The notes below the pieces were generated by a model. That model had not been told where the DNA came from. It saw only the letters and a list, made by a program, of their open reading frames with translations, and did not search any database. A stretch of 64,000 nt of DNA. Source: Oscillospiraceae bacterium. GTDB taxonomy: Bacteria; Bacillota; Clostridia; Oscillospirales; Oscillospiraceae. Position numbers and translations under genes: made by a program. The DNA lies in contig JAFYAQ010000017.1 of assembly GCA_017540645.1 (NCBI GenBank), positions 1-64,000 on the forward strand. Reading direction: 5' to 3'. This document shows positions 44,126-51,649 of this stretch, one piece after another. Each line of letters opens with the position of its first letter. The stretch's first letter is position 1.

Positions 44126-45583
44126 ATGGAGACGGATCAGAAAAAACAGAAGATCTTTCTCGTCCTGGCGGCCGCCGTGTTTTTGCTCATGGCCATGACC
44201 ATCGCCGTTCTGCTGGTGGACCGGGGCCGCACCGCGGCCGCCCCCACCCCCAGCCCCACGGCGGCGCCTACCAACACCCCCACTCCTGCGGGAGTCACCG
44301 TCGCCGGCAAGTTCATCCTCGCCGGGGCGCAGAGCTTTGATCTCACGGGGAAAATGCTCAGCGGGGAGGATATGGCAGCCATCGCCTCCCTCCGGCAGCT
44401 GCAGACTCTCTCCCTGAGCAACTGCGGAGTGTCGGACCTGGGCTTTCTCTCGGGCATGAGCACGCTGCGCACGATCTACCTGCCGGGGAACGCCGTCCGG
44501 GATCTGCGCCCCCTCGGCGGTCTGACGGAGCTGAAGACCCTGTACCTGGACGGCAACCCCCTGGAGGGCCAGGACCTTACGCCGCTCCAGAGTCTGACCG
44601 GGCTCCAGACCCTGTCCCTCCAGGGGATCGTCCTGACGAATTACGCCCTGGAGGACCTGCGGGCCGCCATGCCCGGCTGCCGGATCTTCTGCGACAGCGC
44701 GGTGGACGAGCCCCGGCCTCTCAGCCTGGGCGGCGTGGACTTTACCGAGGAGACGGAGGAGCTGGACCTCTCCAACCGGGATATCCGGGATATCTCCGTG
44801 CTGCGCTATTGCAGCAATCTCCGCTCGCTGAACCTGTCCGGCGATCCGGTGGAGGATCTGACGGTCCTCCAGAGCCTGCACAGTCTCATCTCCCTGAATC
44901 TCAGCGGCACCGGCCGCACGGACGGGGATCTGGACTTTCTCAAAACGCTGCAGCGCCTGGCCTATCTCAATGTGGACGGCAACGAGGCGCTGAGCGACGA
45001 GGCGCTGACCGCGCTGGACCAGGCTCTGCCCAACTGCCAGGTGGTGCATAAGGTGATCGTCTATACCCTGGAACTGGGCGGCGAGAGCCTTCGCACCGAT
45101 CTGACCGCCCTGGATCTCCGGGGCCGGGGCATCCAGAATCTGGCGGGACTGGAAAAATTCAGCGAGCTCCAGAGCCTGTGGCTGGACGACAACGCCATCG
45201 CCGACCTCTCCCCTCTGGGTGAGCTGGGAGCGCTGACGGAGCTGACTCTCAGCGCCAACGCCCTGACGGAGATCGGCCCCCTGGCCGGACACCGGACGCT
45301 GCGGCGGCTGGATCTGAGCCGGAACCTGATCCAGGACATCACCGCCCTCCGGGGCCTGGTGTGGCTGGAGGAACTGTCCCTGGCCCAGGATCCGATCCGG
45401 GATCTGGAGGTGCTGACCACCTGCGTCCGGCTGCGGGAGCTGGATCTGAGCGGCTGCCCGCTGAGCGCCGACCAGATCCGTTCGCTCCAGATGCAGCTCC
45501 CGGGCTGCCACATCGTGACGGATATCGATCTTTCCATGCCCGAGCCCACGCCGGAGCCTCCTCCGGAGACGGCGGAGGGATAA
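44126..45583 (+). CDS. Membrane-anchored leucine-rich-repeat protein
   Basis: A 485-aa protein with one N-terminal membrane helix (residues 9-31) and a Pro/Thr linker, then about 17 leucine-rich repeats in internalin-like form (for example LQTLSLSNCGVSDLGFLSG, LKTLYLDGNPLEG, LRSLNLSGDPVEDLTVLQS). The C-terminal end is Pro/Glu-rich. It is probably displayed outside the membrane and used for protein binding. It has no LPXTG or SLH anchor. Function is unknown. Confidence 0.87.
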   Translation: METDQKKQKIFLVLAAAVFLLMAMTIAVLLVDRGRTAAAPTPSPTAAPTNTPTPAGVTVAGKFILAGAQSFDLTGKMLSGEDMAAIASLRQLQTLSLSNCGVSDLGFLSGMSTLRTIYLPGNAVRDLRPLGGLTELKTLYLDGNPLEGQDLTPLQSLTGLQTLSLQGIVLTNYALEDLRAAMPGCRIFCDSAVDEPRPLSLGGVDFTEETEELDLSNRDIRDISVLRYCSNLRSLNLSGDPVEDLTVLQSLHSLISLNLSGTGRTDGDLDFLKTLQRLAYLNVDGNEALSDEALTALDQALPNCQVVHKVIVYTLELGGESLRTDLTALDLRGRGIQNLAGLEKFSELQSLWLDDNAIADLSPLGELGALTELTLSANALTEIGPLAGHRTLRRLDLSRNLIQDITALRGLVWLEELSLAQDPIRDLEVLTTCVRLRELDLSGCPLSADQIRSLQMQLPGCHIVTDIDLSMPEPTPEPPPETAEG

Positions 45584-45637
45584 ACGCCGCCGCCCCGTAG
45601 GACAGGGACGGCACGGGAAAACAGAACAGACAGCAGA

Positions 45638-45679
45638 ACACCGCAGAGAGCCGTTGGAAAGCTCTCTGCGGTGTTTTTG
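45638..45679 (+). terminator. Terminator of the LRR-protein gene
   Basis: A 14-bp perfect stem (45638-45651 with 45661-45674), nine-base loop, then TTTT. Confidence 0.93.
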
Positions 45680-45731
45680 AGCAGAAATTATGTAAACCAT
45701 CATACAGGCCGGAAGCGGAACGCCCAGGCCC

Positions 45732-46487
45732 TCACTTTCGCGCCGCGACGATCGGCTGATAAAAGCCCGTTTCCTCCGGGAATTTCCACGCGGCCGCGGA
45801 GCAGCCGTTGTCGAGCAGCAGCTTCGTCAGCTCCTCCCGGCGGGTCGCCCGGTATTCGCAGGCAAAGCGGCTGATGCGAAGGGTTTCCTCGTCCTCAATG
45901 ATATATTGGGTCAGCCGGTAGTTTTCCTCCTGCCAGTCCCAGGTCTGGAAGGAGAGGCGCTGCCCCTTGTCGGTCTTGTGGATATAGGGCGGGGAATAGG
46001 GCGGCCTGGTCGTCAGCAGGCTGTCGTAGTCCCGGATGCTGGCTACAAAGAGACCGCCTTCCCGCAGTTGTCCGAGGATGCTTTTCACGGCGGCGGCCAG
46101 CGCCCGGCCGGTGAGCATGTGCGGCAGGGCATTATCCATGGCGATCACGATGTCAAAGGGCTCTGTGAACGTATCGGACAAGCGGCAGAAATCGGCATGT
46201 TCAAAACGGATCTGCACGCCGTTTTTTGCCGCCCGGTCTCTCGCCTGGGCCAATTCCCCGTCGCTGATGTCCGAGGCCGTGACCGCATATCCCAGCGCCG
46301 CCAGCCCGATGGCCTGGGTCCCGATCCCGCAGGCGCAGTCCAGCACGCGGGCCGTACGGTCATATCCGTATTCCCGGAAGAGCCTGTCCAGGATCCCGGC
46401 CTGCTCCCGTGTTGCCGCCTGCCAATCCTGGAAGAGCTTGTCATACTGCGCCGCCATAGAATCATAAAAGGTCTGCGTGATATTCAT
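45732..46487 (-). CDS. Class I SAM-dependent methyltransferase
   Basis: A 251-aa methyltransferase of the small-molecule (UbiE/glycine N-methyltransferase-like) type. Motif I is VLDCACGIGTQAIGLAALG near residue 50, motif post-I gives TASDISDGELAQA, and ADFCRL and IVIAMDNALPHM follow. The substrate is unknown. It is the second gene of a minus-strand pair; its GAGGTAG overlaps the end of the upstream gene. Confidence 0.88.
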   Translation of the reverse strand: MNITQTFYDSMAAQYDKLFQDWQAATREQAGILDRLFREYGYDRTARVLDCACGIGTQAIGLAALGYAVTASDISDGELAQARDRAAKNGVQIRFEHADFCRLSDTFTEPFDIVIAMDNALPHMLTGRALAAAVKSILGQLREGGLFVASIRDYDSLLTTRPPYSPPYIHKTDKGQRLSFQTWDWQEENYRLTQYIIEDEETLRISRFACEYRATRREELTKLLLDNGCSAAAWKFPEETGFYQPIVAARK

Positions 46488-46496
46488 TTTTCTACC

Positions 46497-46937
46497 TCAA
46501 CACCCGGGAACGGCCCCGTTTTGGGCTTCCTGCTCTTCCGGCTGCCAGACAAACAGCCCCTCTCCGGCCGCTATGGTTTTTACCAGTGCCAACAGTTCTT
46601 CATCCGGATGATACAGGGTCATATAGGTGCTGTCCGGCTCGGAGACGATCATGGAATCGCCGAACAGGATGCTGACATACTGCCGGAGCATTTTCCCGGC
46701 GATCTCCTCCGGGGGTGGGTTGACGGAAGCCTCTTCGTCAAGCGAAAGCGCCCGGTAGCAGTTCAGCTTCAGGACGGTGTCGATATGCTTTCCCTTGATC
46801 TCCGAAAGCCGGGGCTCGGTCAGATAGTACTGCTCGATGGAGAAATACTGTCCGGGGGCGTCCCGGGGGACCTGCCCGGGCAGGATGTCGATGATCCAAT
46901 AGGGCATCATCAGCAGTTTTTCGATTTTCTCTTCCAT
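46497..46937 (-). CDS. Unknown 146-aa protein
   Basis: A soluble protein beginning MEEKIEKLLMMPYWIIDILP, with the middle segment LSEIKGKHIDTVLKLNCYRAL and end LFVWQPEEQE. No signal peptide, membrane segment or recognised motif is seen. It lies upstream of the methyltransferase gene, nine bases apart, and probably shares its transcript. Its codon and base use fit the less GC-rich accessory patch. I do not recognise it. Confidence 0.72.
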   Translation of the reverse strand: MEEKIEKLLMMPYWIIDILPGQVPRDAPGQYFSIEQYYLTEPRLSEIKGKHIDTVLKLNCYRALSLDEEASVNPPPEEIAGKMLRQYVSILFGDSMIVSEPDSTYMTLYHPDEELLALVKTIAAGEGLFVWQPEEQEAQNGAVPGC

Positions 46938-46975
46938 TCGCCGATACCTTCTTCCGCAATGCTTCTATGAATCTT

Positions 46976-47004
46976 ATTATACTCCTGCCGGGGCTTCCTG
47001 TCAC
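46976..47004 (-). promoter_or_regulatory. Promoter of the unknown/methyltransferase pair
   Basis: On the minus strand GTGACA, 17-base spacer, TATAAT, about 39 bases ahead of the start codon. Confidence 0.65.
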
Positions 47005-47054
47005 GGGGTCGCAGGGGAAGAAAATCGGAAACGAGCCCGCCGACCCGGCCGTAC

Positions 47055-47083
47055 TTGCAAAGACCGGGGCACGGTGGTATAAT
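47055..47083 (+). promoter_or_regulatory. Promoter of the lipoprotein gene
   Basis: TTGCAA, 17-base spacer, TATAAT, about 69 bases ahead of the start codon. Confidence 0.75.
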
Positions 47084-47151
47084 CCAAAGCCGCCGTGGGC
47101 ACATTGCAAACAGGACCAACGGATTTACAATAATCAATATCGGAGGACAAT

Positions 47152-48012
47152 ATGAAAAAGACAATCATCGCATTCGTACTATCCGCAGCGCTGGTGTTCT
47201 CGCTGGCCGCCTGCGGGAGCGCTCCTGCCGTCGAGCCGCAGGCCCCGGAGACCGAGGAGACTCCCGCGGAAGACGGGCAGAATCCCGTGATGAACTTTGT
47301 CGGTGTCTACCATGGGGAGGGCAGCACGGAAGCGCTGGTCGAGGCCGAGGGGATGGAAAACGCGAAGATCACCGTTACCCGGGCGGACAGCCCCTGGTTC
47401 CACACGCAGACGGTCATGAGCGGCCCCTTCGATTCGGAGACCCTCACCATGACCTTCAACGGCGCCGCGCTGACGGAGTACAGCTACAAGAGCGACGGCA
47501 GCGTAGACGAAGAAAAAAGCAGCCCGGCAGAAAACAGCGGCAAGGCCGTTTTCAGCCTGGAGGCCAACACCATGACCATCACGGAGGATGGTGTGGACAC
47601 CGTATTTCAGTGGGGGCCCGCCGAGGACATGAAGTATGTGAGCGACCCGGAGCACTATAACGGCGTCACGGCCATGGACAAGGCGGAAATCGAGACCGTG
47701 GTCGCTTTCAATGTCCGCAGCGCCTATCTGAGCGAAAACTGGTTTGCCCTGGCGGACATGATCCGCTACCCCATCACGATCAACGGCACCGAGCTGGCCG
47801 ACGCCGATGCTTTCCTGGGCTACATGATGGATAAAACCGTGGACGAGAGCGACCGCAGCGTCATGCTGGACGAGAACCTGTTCGATATGTTCGTCAACGG
47901 CCAGGGGATCTGCATGGGCAGCGGACAGATCTGGCTCAACGACCCCGGTTATATGACCGACAAGGAGCCCACGCTGCAGATCATCGCCATCAGCGGGATC
48001 GTGGACAGATAA
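47152..48012 (+). CDS. Lipoprotein of unknown function
   Basis: A 286-aa exported lipoprotein. The signal peptide ends in the lipobox LAAC at C21 (ALVFSLAAC), followed by a Pro/Glu-rich linker and a soluble domain rich in Asp, Glu and Thr (for example NAKITVTRADSPWFHTQT). The C-terminal half resembles NTF2-like folds only loosely (VVAFNVRSAYLSENWFALA). CGGAGG precedes the ATG. It is a single gene with promoter and terminator. Function is unknown. Confidence 0.85.
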   Translation: MKKTIIAFVLSAALVFSLAACGSAPAVEPQAPETEETPAEDGQNPVMNFVGVYHGEGSTEALVEAEGMENAKITVTRADSPWFHTQTVMSGPFDSETLTMTFNGAALTEYSYKSDGSVDEEKSSPAENSGKAVFSLEANTMTITEDGVDTVFQWGPAEDMKYVSDPEHYNGVTAMDKAEIETVVAFNVRSAYLSENWFALADMIRYPITINGTELADADAFLGYMMDKTVDESDRSVMLDENLFDMFVNGQGICMGSGQIWLNDPGYMTDKEPTLQIIAISGIVDR

Positions 48013-48028
48013 GAAGAAAAGAGAAAAG

Positions 48029-48057
48029 CAGCCCGGCCGCCGGCCGGGCTGTTTTTT
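48029..48057 (+). terminator. Terminator of the lipoprotein gene
   Basis: A 10-bp stem (48029-48038 with 48042-48051), three-base loop, then TTTTTT. Confidence 0.93.
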
Positions 48058-48064
48058 CATAGAA

Positions 48065-48229
48065 TCAATCTGACCGTTTCTCCTGCAGCGACTTTCCGTA
48101 AAGATACCTTCCCGTCAAGAATACGCCCAGTCCGAAAACAGAGGACAGCAGCATAACGACATAACCTGTTCTTGTTATTTTTCCCTCTTCTGTTCGCAAA
48201 TCGTTGTTTTTCCCGAAGAATCGAATCAT
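48065..48229 (-). CDS. Small single-pass membrane protein (54 aa)
   Basis: Begins MIRFFGKNNDLRTEEGK, carries one hydrophobic helix (TGYVVMLLSSVFGLGVFLTG) and ends in a basic tail (YGKSLQEKRSD). GGGAGG lies about eight bases before the ATG, which decides the start; the frame is open 23 codons further without a site. It may be read from the promoter at 48263-48292. The family is unknown. Confidence 0.72.
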   Translation of the reverse strand: MIRFFGKNNDLRTEEGKITRTGYVVMLLSSVFGLGVFLTGRYLYGKSLQEKRSD

Positions 48230-48262
48230 ACTTTCGCCTCCCGACCCTGTTTTATCGAATGG

Positions 48263-48292
48263 AGTATATATACCATACGCCGATCGCCGCAA
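48263..48292 (-). promoter_or_regulatory. Promoter of the small membrane-protein gene
   Basis: On the minus strand TTGCGG, 18-base spacer, TATACT. It shares the spacer string ATCGGCGTATGGTATA with the spacers at 48989-49005 and 50596-50612. Confidence 0.6.
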
Positions 48293-48307
48293 CAGCAAAA
48301 GGACGTG

Positions 48308-48928
48308 CTATCTTTCCAATACCACCCCGCCGGCTTCTGTTGGATGATCCATATACGTTATCTCCCCGGCCTTGCTCTTATAGCTCAGGAGCCTGCGAAT
48401 GATCAGCATATCTCCTGCCGCGGCGTCGGTCATAACGATCCCCAAAAACAGGATATTTGTGTTTTTGACCGCGATTCCGAGTATCATCGGCAGGATCCCC
48501 AGGAGGATAAGCGGCATAACGGCGCCGATAAAATACTGCATTTTCTTCAGGGGGACAAGACAGGTGCAGTAAGGATTATACGACGGTCTCATGACCCCGA
48601 ACTCGATATCTTTGAAATGATGCGGCGTGAAAATACTCCAGGACAATCCATGGATCAGCTCATGGACGACGATAAGCACGATGTAGCCGACAACAAAGAA
48701 CCAAATGTTAAACCCGCCAAAACCGATCAGGCGGTTAACATAATAATATGCCCCGTACCCGATGATGAACAGCGGGATCAGCAGCAGGATGGCAAAGAGA
48801 TTTGCCTTCTTCATGTTGATCGTCAGATCATGACGCGCGTACCCCTGGGCCTCCATCTCCCGGACAATGCTTTGAAAATGCTCAAGCCGGTTCTGCTCGG
48901 CCTTTGATAAAATTCTTTTTTCTTTCAT
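48308..48928 (-). CDS. DUF3267-type membrane zinc metallopeptidase-like protein
   Basis: A 206-aa membrane protein with four or five hydrophobic segments. The zincin motif HELIH is in VVHELIHGLSW near residue 90, and a third ligand may be in MTDAAAGDM, a DUF3267 hallmark. Such proteins are site-2-like or CAAX-like membrane proteases of unknown substrate. The N-terminal 40 residues are basic and cytoplasmic. It is read from the module promoter at 48983-49011. Confidence 0.83.
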   Translation of the reverse strand: MKEKRILSKAEQNRLEHFQSIVREMEAQGYARHDLTINMKKANLFAILLLIPLFIIGYGAYYYVNRLIGFGGFNIWFFVVGYIVLIVVHELIHGLSWSIFTPHHFKDIEFGVMRPSYNPYCTCLVPLKKMQYFIGAVMPLILLGILPMILGIAVKNTNILFLGIVMTDAAAGDMLIIRRLLSYKSKAGEITYMDHPTEAGGVVLER

Positions 48929-48975
48929 TTGTCTGCTCTCCCAAAGCGTCTCCTATCCCATAAACGCCGATTTAC

Positions 48976-49050
48976 CGAGCCGAGTATACCACACGCCGAC
49001 GGGGATAACAATATGAAAGCTCTTTTGCCCCGACGGACAAAAGAGCTTTC
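48976..49050 (-). repeat. 75-bp terminator-plus-promoter module, copy 1
   Basis: Differs from 50583-50657 at about ten of 75 positions. On the minus strand the hairpin (49015-49026 with 49039-49050) comes first and would end the gene stopping at 49122. It is followed by the promoter TTGTTA-17-TATACT (48983-49011), which would start the DUF3267 gene. Confidence 0.85.
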
Positions 49051-49121
49051 TTTCCCGTGCAAGTACGTCTGTAAGGTACATGGACGAAACGCGCCGACCA
49101 ACCGGAAGCGGCTGAGACCGC

Positions 49122-49493
49122 TTATTCTTCGCTGACCAGGCTGATCCGCTTAACGGAGCCGACGCGGATGAGCTTTTCCTTGCTGCCTTTCGCGGAATCG
49201 ATGCGGATCAGGAGCCAGTCACCGTCTGCATCGAGGATCGTATTCGTCCCGTGTTTTGTGTTGCCGTACATTACGATATCAACGTCTTCACAGTCTTCTT
49301 TCAGCTCCAGCTTCACCGGTTTGCCTTTATACGCTTCCAGCGCATCCCGCAAGGCCCTCCGTTCTTCAAAGGAGGAGGTCCCTGCGATGCCGGCCAGCTC
49401 CTCTTCCAGGGCGACGACTCTTTTCTTAAGGGAAGAGAGCTGGACATAAGCAAGAAGTCCGAAAATCCCGAATATGAAACCTGCATACTCCAT
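49122..49493 (-). CDS. Small membrane protein sharing a domain with the adjacent regulator
   Basis: A 123-aa protein with one N-terminal membrane helix (AGFIFGIFGLLAYVQL), a short coiled-coil-like stretch (SSLKKRVVALEEELAGI), and a C-terminal domain of about 65 residues. That domain aligns to the end of the upstream HTH protein: GKPVKLELKED, DVDIVMYG, ILDADGDWLLI, KEKLIRVGSV. The ATG overlaps the upstream stop (ATGA), so they are co-translated. Function is unknown. Confidence 0.8.
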   Translation of the reverse strand: MEYAGFIFGIFGLLAYVQLSSLKKRVVALEEELAGIAGTSSFEERRALRDALEAYKGKPVKLELKEDCEDVDIVMYGNTKHGTNTILDADGDWLLIRIDSAKGSKEKLIRVGSVKRISLVSEE

Positions 49494-49939
49494 CAGTCCC
49501 GCTCCTTTACAATCTCCATGGAGAGTACGGAAGAAATCGGAATGAGCTTTTCGATCCTTCCTTTTTTCGCTTCTGCGGCGACCCGCATCCAGTTTCCTTC
49601 AAAATCCAGAATGCGGCAGGGCGTGTTGAAAAGATCAACATCGGCTTCCTCGTCAAAAAATTGAAGCTGTACGGTTTTCCCCGCCAGGCTTTTCAAAAGC
49701 TTCCCGACGCCTTTTGCCTGTGCCGCACCGGATTCGACCGACTCGTCTTTCAGCAGATAATCACAGCTCACCCCGAGAATGTCGGCGATCTCTCCGATTT
49801 TGTCGATATCGGGCAGCGCGGTACCCGCTTCCCACCGGCTGACGGTTTGCCGGGTAACATGCATCCTCTCGGCAAGCTCTATCTGGGTCATCCCCAGGCC
49901 CTTTCTTTTTTCGGCGATCTTGATTCCAAGTTTGTCCAT
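49493..49939 (-). CDS. XRE-family HTH regulator with C-terminal shared domain
   Basis: A 148-aa protein. Residues 5-62 are a Cro/CI-type helix-turn-helix (MTQIELAERMHVTRQTVSRW). After a linker with AQAKGVGKLLKSL, a 65-residue C-terminal domain begins GKTVQLQFFDEEADVD and contains ILDFEGNWMRV and EKLIPISSV, related to the downstream protein. The overlap with that gene suggests they act together. Ligand and target are unknown. Confidence 0.88.
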   Translation of the reverse strand: MDKLGIKIAEKRKGLGMTQIELAERMHVTRQTVSRWEAGTALPDIDKIGEIADILGVSCDYLLKDESVESGAAQAKGVGKLLKSLAGKTVQLQFFDEEADVDLFNTPCRILDFEGNWMRVAAEAKKGRIEKLIPISSVLSMEIVKERD

Positions 49940-49971
49940 AAATCCATTCCCCTATCTGATTTGGTGTCTTT

Positions 49972-50000
49972 AGGATAGACCTTCCCGTGGCTCACGACAA
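49972..50000 (-). promoter_or_regulatory. Promoter of the HTH/membrane-protein pair
   Basis: On the minus strand TTGTCG, 17-base spacer, TATCCT. The 170-base gap around it has no other clear gene. Confidence 0.5.
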
Positions 50001-50109
50001 GAAAACAGCACGCGCAAAATGTAACACGGCGGTTTACATTCTTGCCTTCCCCGGGGATTTTCCTTCCATCGTGATCGGCCTCCCGATAAAGCCAGATCTT
50101 GGGAAGCGG

Positions 50110-50556
50110 CTATTCGATCGTCAGAACCAGTTCCGCCTCATCGTCATACTCAGCGCCGGTAGCGGAAAAGCCCATGCTCTCATACAGCTTTCTGGCTATG
50201 GAATTGGTTTTGTTGCAGGTCAACGCGATCCTGCCCGAGTTGCCGAACGGTTTCGTCCGGATAAACACGACGACCTGGTGCAAGGCTTCCCGGCCATATC
50301 CGTGACCCTGCATCGATTCGTCGATCATCATGTGCCAGATATCATACTCCGGGACATCATAATCGTAGATCACCATGACATACCCGACCATCCGTCCCTC
50401 GGCATAGATTCCGAACGGTTGGCACTGGCCTCTGTATACATATGCCTGGGCAAGGCTCCGGATCGGATGAGACACAAAACGCTCCTGCCCGGCTGCCAGT
50501 TTCAGGTTGAACGCGTCAATGAAATTGTCTTCCGTTATCGCTCTCAGTTCTACCAT
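50110..50556 (-). CDS. GNAT-family N-acetyltransferase
   Basis: A 148-aa acetyltransferase of the GNAT fold. The acetyl-CoA motif A is at MQGHGYGREALHQVV (Q/RxxGxG/A) near residue 85, preceded by IWHMMID and followed by the C-terminal CNKTNSIARKLYESMGF. It resembles the spermidine/BltD-like group, but the substrate is not predictable. It is a single gene read from module copy 2. Confidence 0.88.
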   Translation of the reverse strand: MVELRAITEDNFIDAFNLKLAAGQERFVSHPIRSLAQAYVYRGQCQPFGIYAEGRMVGYVMVIYDYDVPEYDIWHMMIDESMQGHGYGREALHQVVVFIRTKPFGNSGRIALTCNKTNSIARKLYESMGFSATGAEYDDEAELVLTIE

Positions 50557-50582
50557 GTGTTGCCCTTTTTATCCCGATGTAT

Positions 50583-50657
50583 CGAGCCGAGTATACCATA
50601 TGCCGATGGTGATAACAACAAGAAAGCTCTTTTGCCCCGGAAGGCAAAAGAGCTTTC
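50583..50657 (-). repeat. 75-bp terminator-plus-promoter module, copy 2
   Basis: On the minus strand the hairpin (50622-50633 with 50646-50657) is followed by TTGTTA-17-TATACT (50590-50618). It would end the gene stopping at 50741 and start the acetyltransferase gene. Confidence 0.85.
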
Positions 50658-50740
50658 TTGGTTGTGAAAGAGCACGCAAAAGGACACCAAACAATAGAAA
50701 GACCGCCTAATAGTATACCCGGCAGGGACATATGCAATCC

Positions 50741-51172
50741 TTACGCTTTCCAGCAATATTCTATCGTTGCAGGTGTAATTCTTAACTCCGCATTACGATG
50801 TTTTTTCCCTTTCCAAATATTGAAATGTAATGTCATTTCACCCCACAGATCAATATCATGTTTGAACATAATCATATTCCATGCATTCAATCCGTTGACT
50901 TTTTGTGGATCATTCATTGTATAGTCAACTTTTGTGCCTTGGCTGGTCAGTTGAATAATGCTGAGAGAATAGTCGCTTTCTACAGTATCGAACGTATACG
51001 TAATGGTAACGCTGCTGTATGGCTTCCAGAAAGCGTTCTCGCCAATTTTGCTGTACTCAATTGTAAGACCGCTTTCAGTGATCTCAATATGCGTCATGCG
51101 TTCATCATGCATAGCTCTGGCTGTATCAAATAAAAAGTTCTTATCATGAAGGTCGAACAATTCTTTCTTCAA
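50741..51172 (-). CDS. Unknown 143-aa protein
   Basis: A soluble protein starting at TTG (LKKELFDLHDKNF), preferred because GAGGTG lies six bases upstream; a GTG three codons earlier is the alternative. It contains MTHIEITESGLTIEYSKIG, WKPYSSVTITYTFD and WNMIMFKHDIDLWGEMTL, suggesting a beta-rich fold. No signal peptide or known motif is seen. It is a single gene with a strong promoter. I do not recognise it. Confidence 0.72.
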   Translation of the reverse strand: MKKELFDLHDKNFLFDTARAMHDERMTHIEITESGLTIEYSKIGENAFWKPYSSVTITYTFDTVESDYSLSIIQLTSQGTKVDYTMNDPQKVNGLNAWNMIMFKHDIDLWGEMTLHFNIWKGKKHRNAELRITPATIEYCWKA

Positions 51173-51199
51173 TGTTTCCACCTCTTCTCAGTAACGCGA

Positions 51200-51228
51200 A
51201 TTATATCATTTTTCTTCCTTGACTTCAA
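51200..51228 (-). promoter_or_regulatory. Promoter of the 143-aa protein gene
   Basis: On the minus strand TTGAAG, 17-base spacer, TATAAT, about 28 bases ahead of the start codon. Confidence 0.8.
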
Positions 51229-51249
51229 TCGAATTCTATGTATAAACAA

Positions 51250-51285
51250 GAAACCTCTTTTGCCCTGGTAGACAAAAGAGGTTTC
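51250..51285. terminator. Hairpin related to the module terminators
   Basis: A 12-bp stem GAAACCTCTTTT / AAAAGAGGTTTC and a 12-base loop. It matches the hairpins at 49015-49050 and 50622-50657 except for a paired G-C to C-G swap in the stem. It has no associated copy of the module's promoter half. Confidence 0.85.
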
Positions 51286-51312
51286 TTTCATGGCAGCGGG
51301 AGAAGGATTCGA
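51286..51312 (-). repeat. Copy of the tRNA-Gln 3' end
   Basis: 27 bases identical to 51434-51460, covering CCA, acceptor 3' strand and part of the T arm plus a few bases past the tRNA. The sequence then diverges, so there is no second functional tRNA. Confidence 0.85.
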
Positions 51313-51399
51313 CCTCCGCTGCGGCGGAGGCCACCTCGGGTTGCAAGGCGCCCCCGGCGCCTTGCCAAGCGCCTTCGGGTTCGAATCCTTCTCAGTAAT

Positions 51400-51436
51400 G
51401 AAAAAGACAGCCCGACCGTTGGCCGAGCTGCTTTTT
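51400..51436 (-). terminator. Terminator of tRNA-Gln
   Basis: A stem of about 15 pairs with two mismatches and a bulge around a GTT loop, starting three bases after the tRNA CCA on the minus strand and ending in T. Confidence 0.75.
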
Positions 51437-51438
51437 CA

Positions 51439-51512
51439 TGGCAGCGGGAGAAGGATTCGAACCCTCACATACAGAGTCAGAGTCTGCTGTGCTACCCTTA
51501 CACAATCCCGCT
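51439..51512 (-). tRNA. tRNA-Gln (anticodon CUG)
   Basis: Cloverleaf on the minus strand: acceptor AGCGGGA/TCCCGCT, D stem GTGT/GCAC, anticodon arm GCAGA-CTCTGAC-TCTGT with anticodon CTG, and T arm GAGGG-TTCGAAT-CCTTC with one G-T pair. The CCA end is encoded. It is 74 bases long. It has a promoter at 51533-51560 and a terminator immediately downstream. Confidence 0.93.
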
Positions 51513-51532
51513 ATTTCATACGCGCAAGTGGT

Positions 51533-51560
51533 ATTATACCCAATACGCGAAAAAAGTCAA
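51533..51560 (-). promoter_or_regulatory. Promoter of tRNA-Gln
   Basis: On the minus strand TTGACT, 16-base spacer, TATAAT, about 20 bases ahead of the mature tRNA 5' end. Confidence 0.8.
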
Positions 51561-51649
51561 GAATTATTTGCAATTTTCTTTTCTGTCCTTTCCCTCCGCC
51601 TCCCGGTGTGCTACAATGAAGCAACAGAAGATCGAAGGGAGGACTTCCC

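Noticed and set aside
42233-45703. A 1156-codon minus-strand open frame
   Set aside because: Antisense to the MBL hydrolase, phosphoesterase and LRR genes, all of which have recognisable sequence.
51286-51393. A second tRNA gene
   Set aside because: Only the 3' end matches tRNA-Gln; the rest cannot form a cloverleaf and one base is missing from the T arm.
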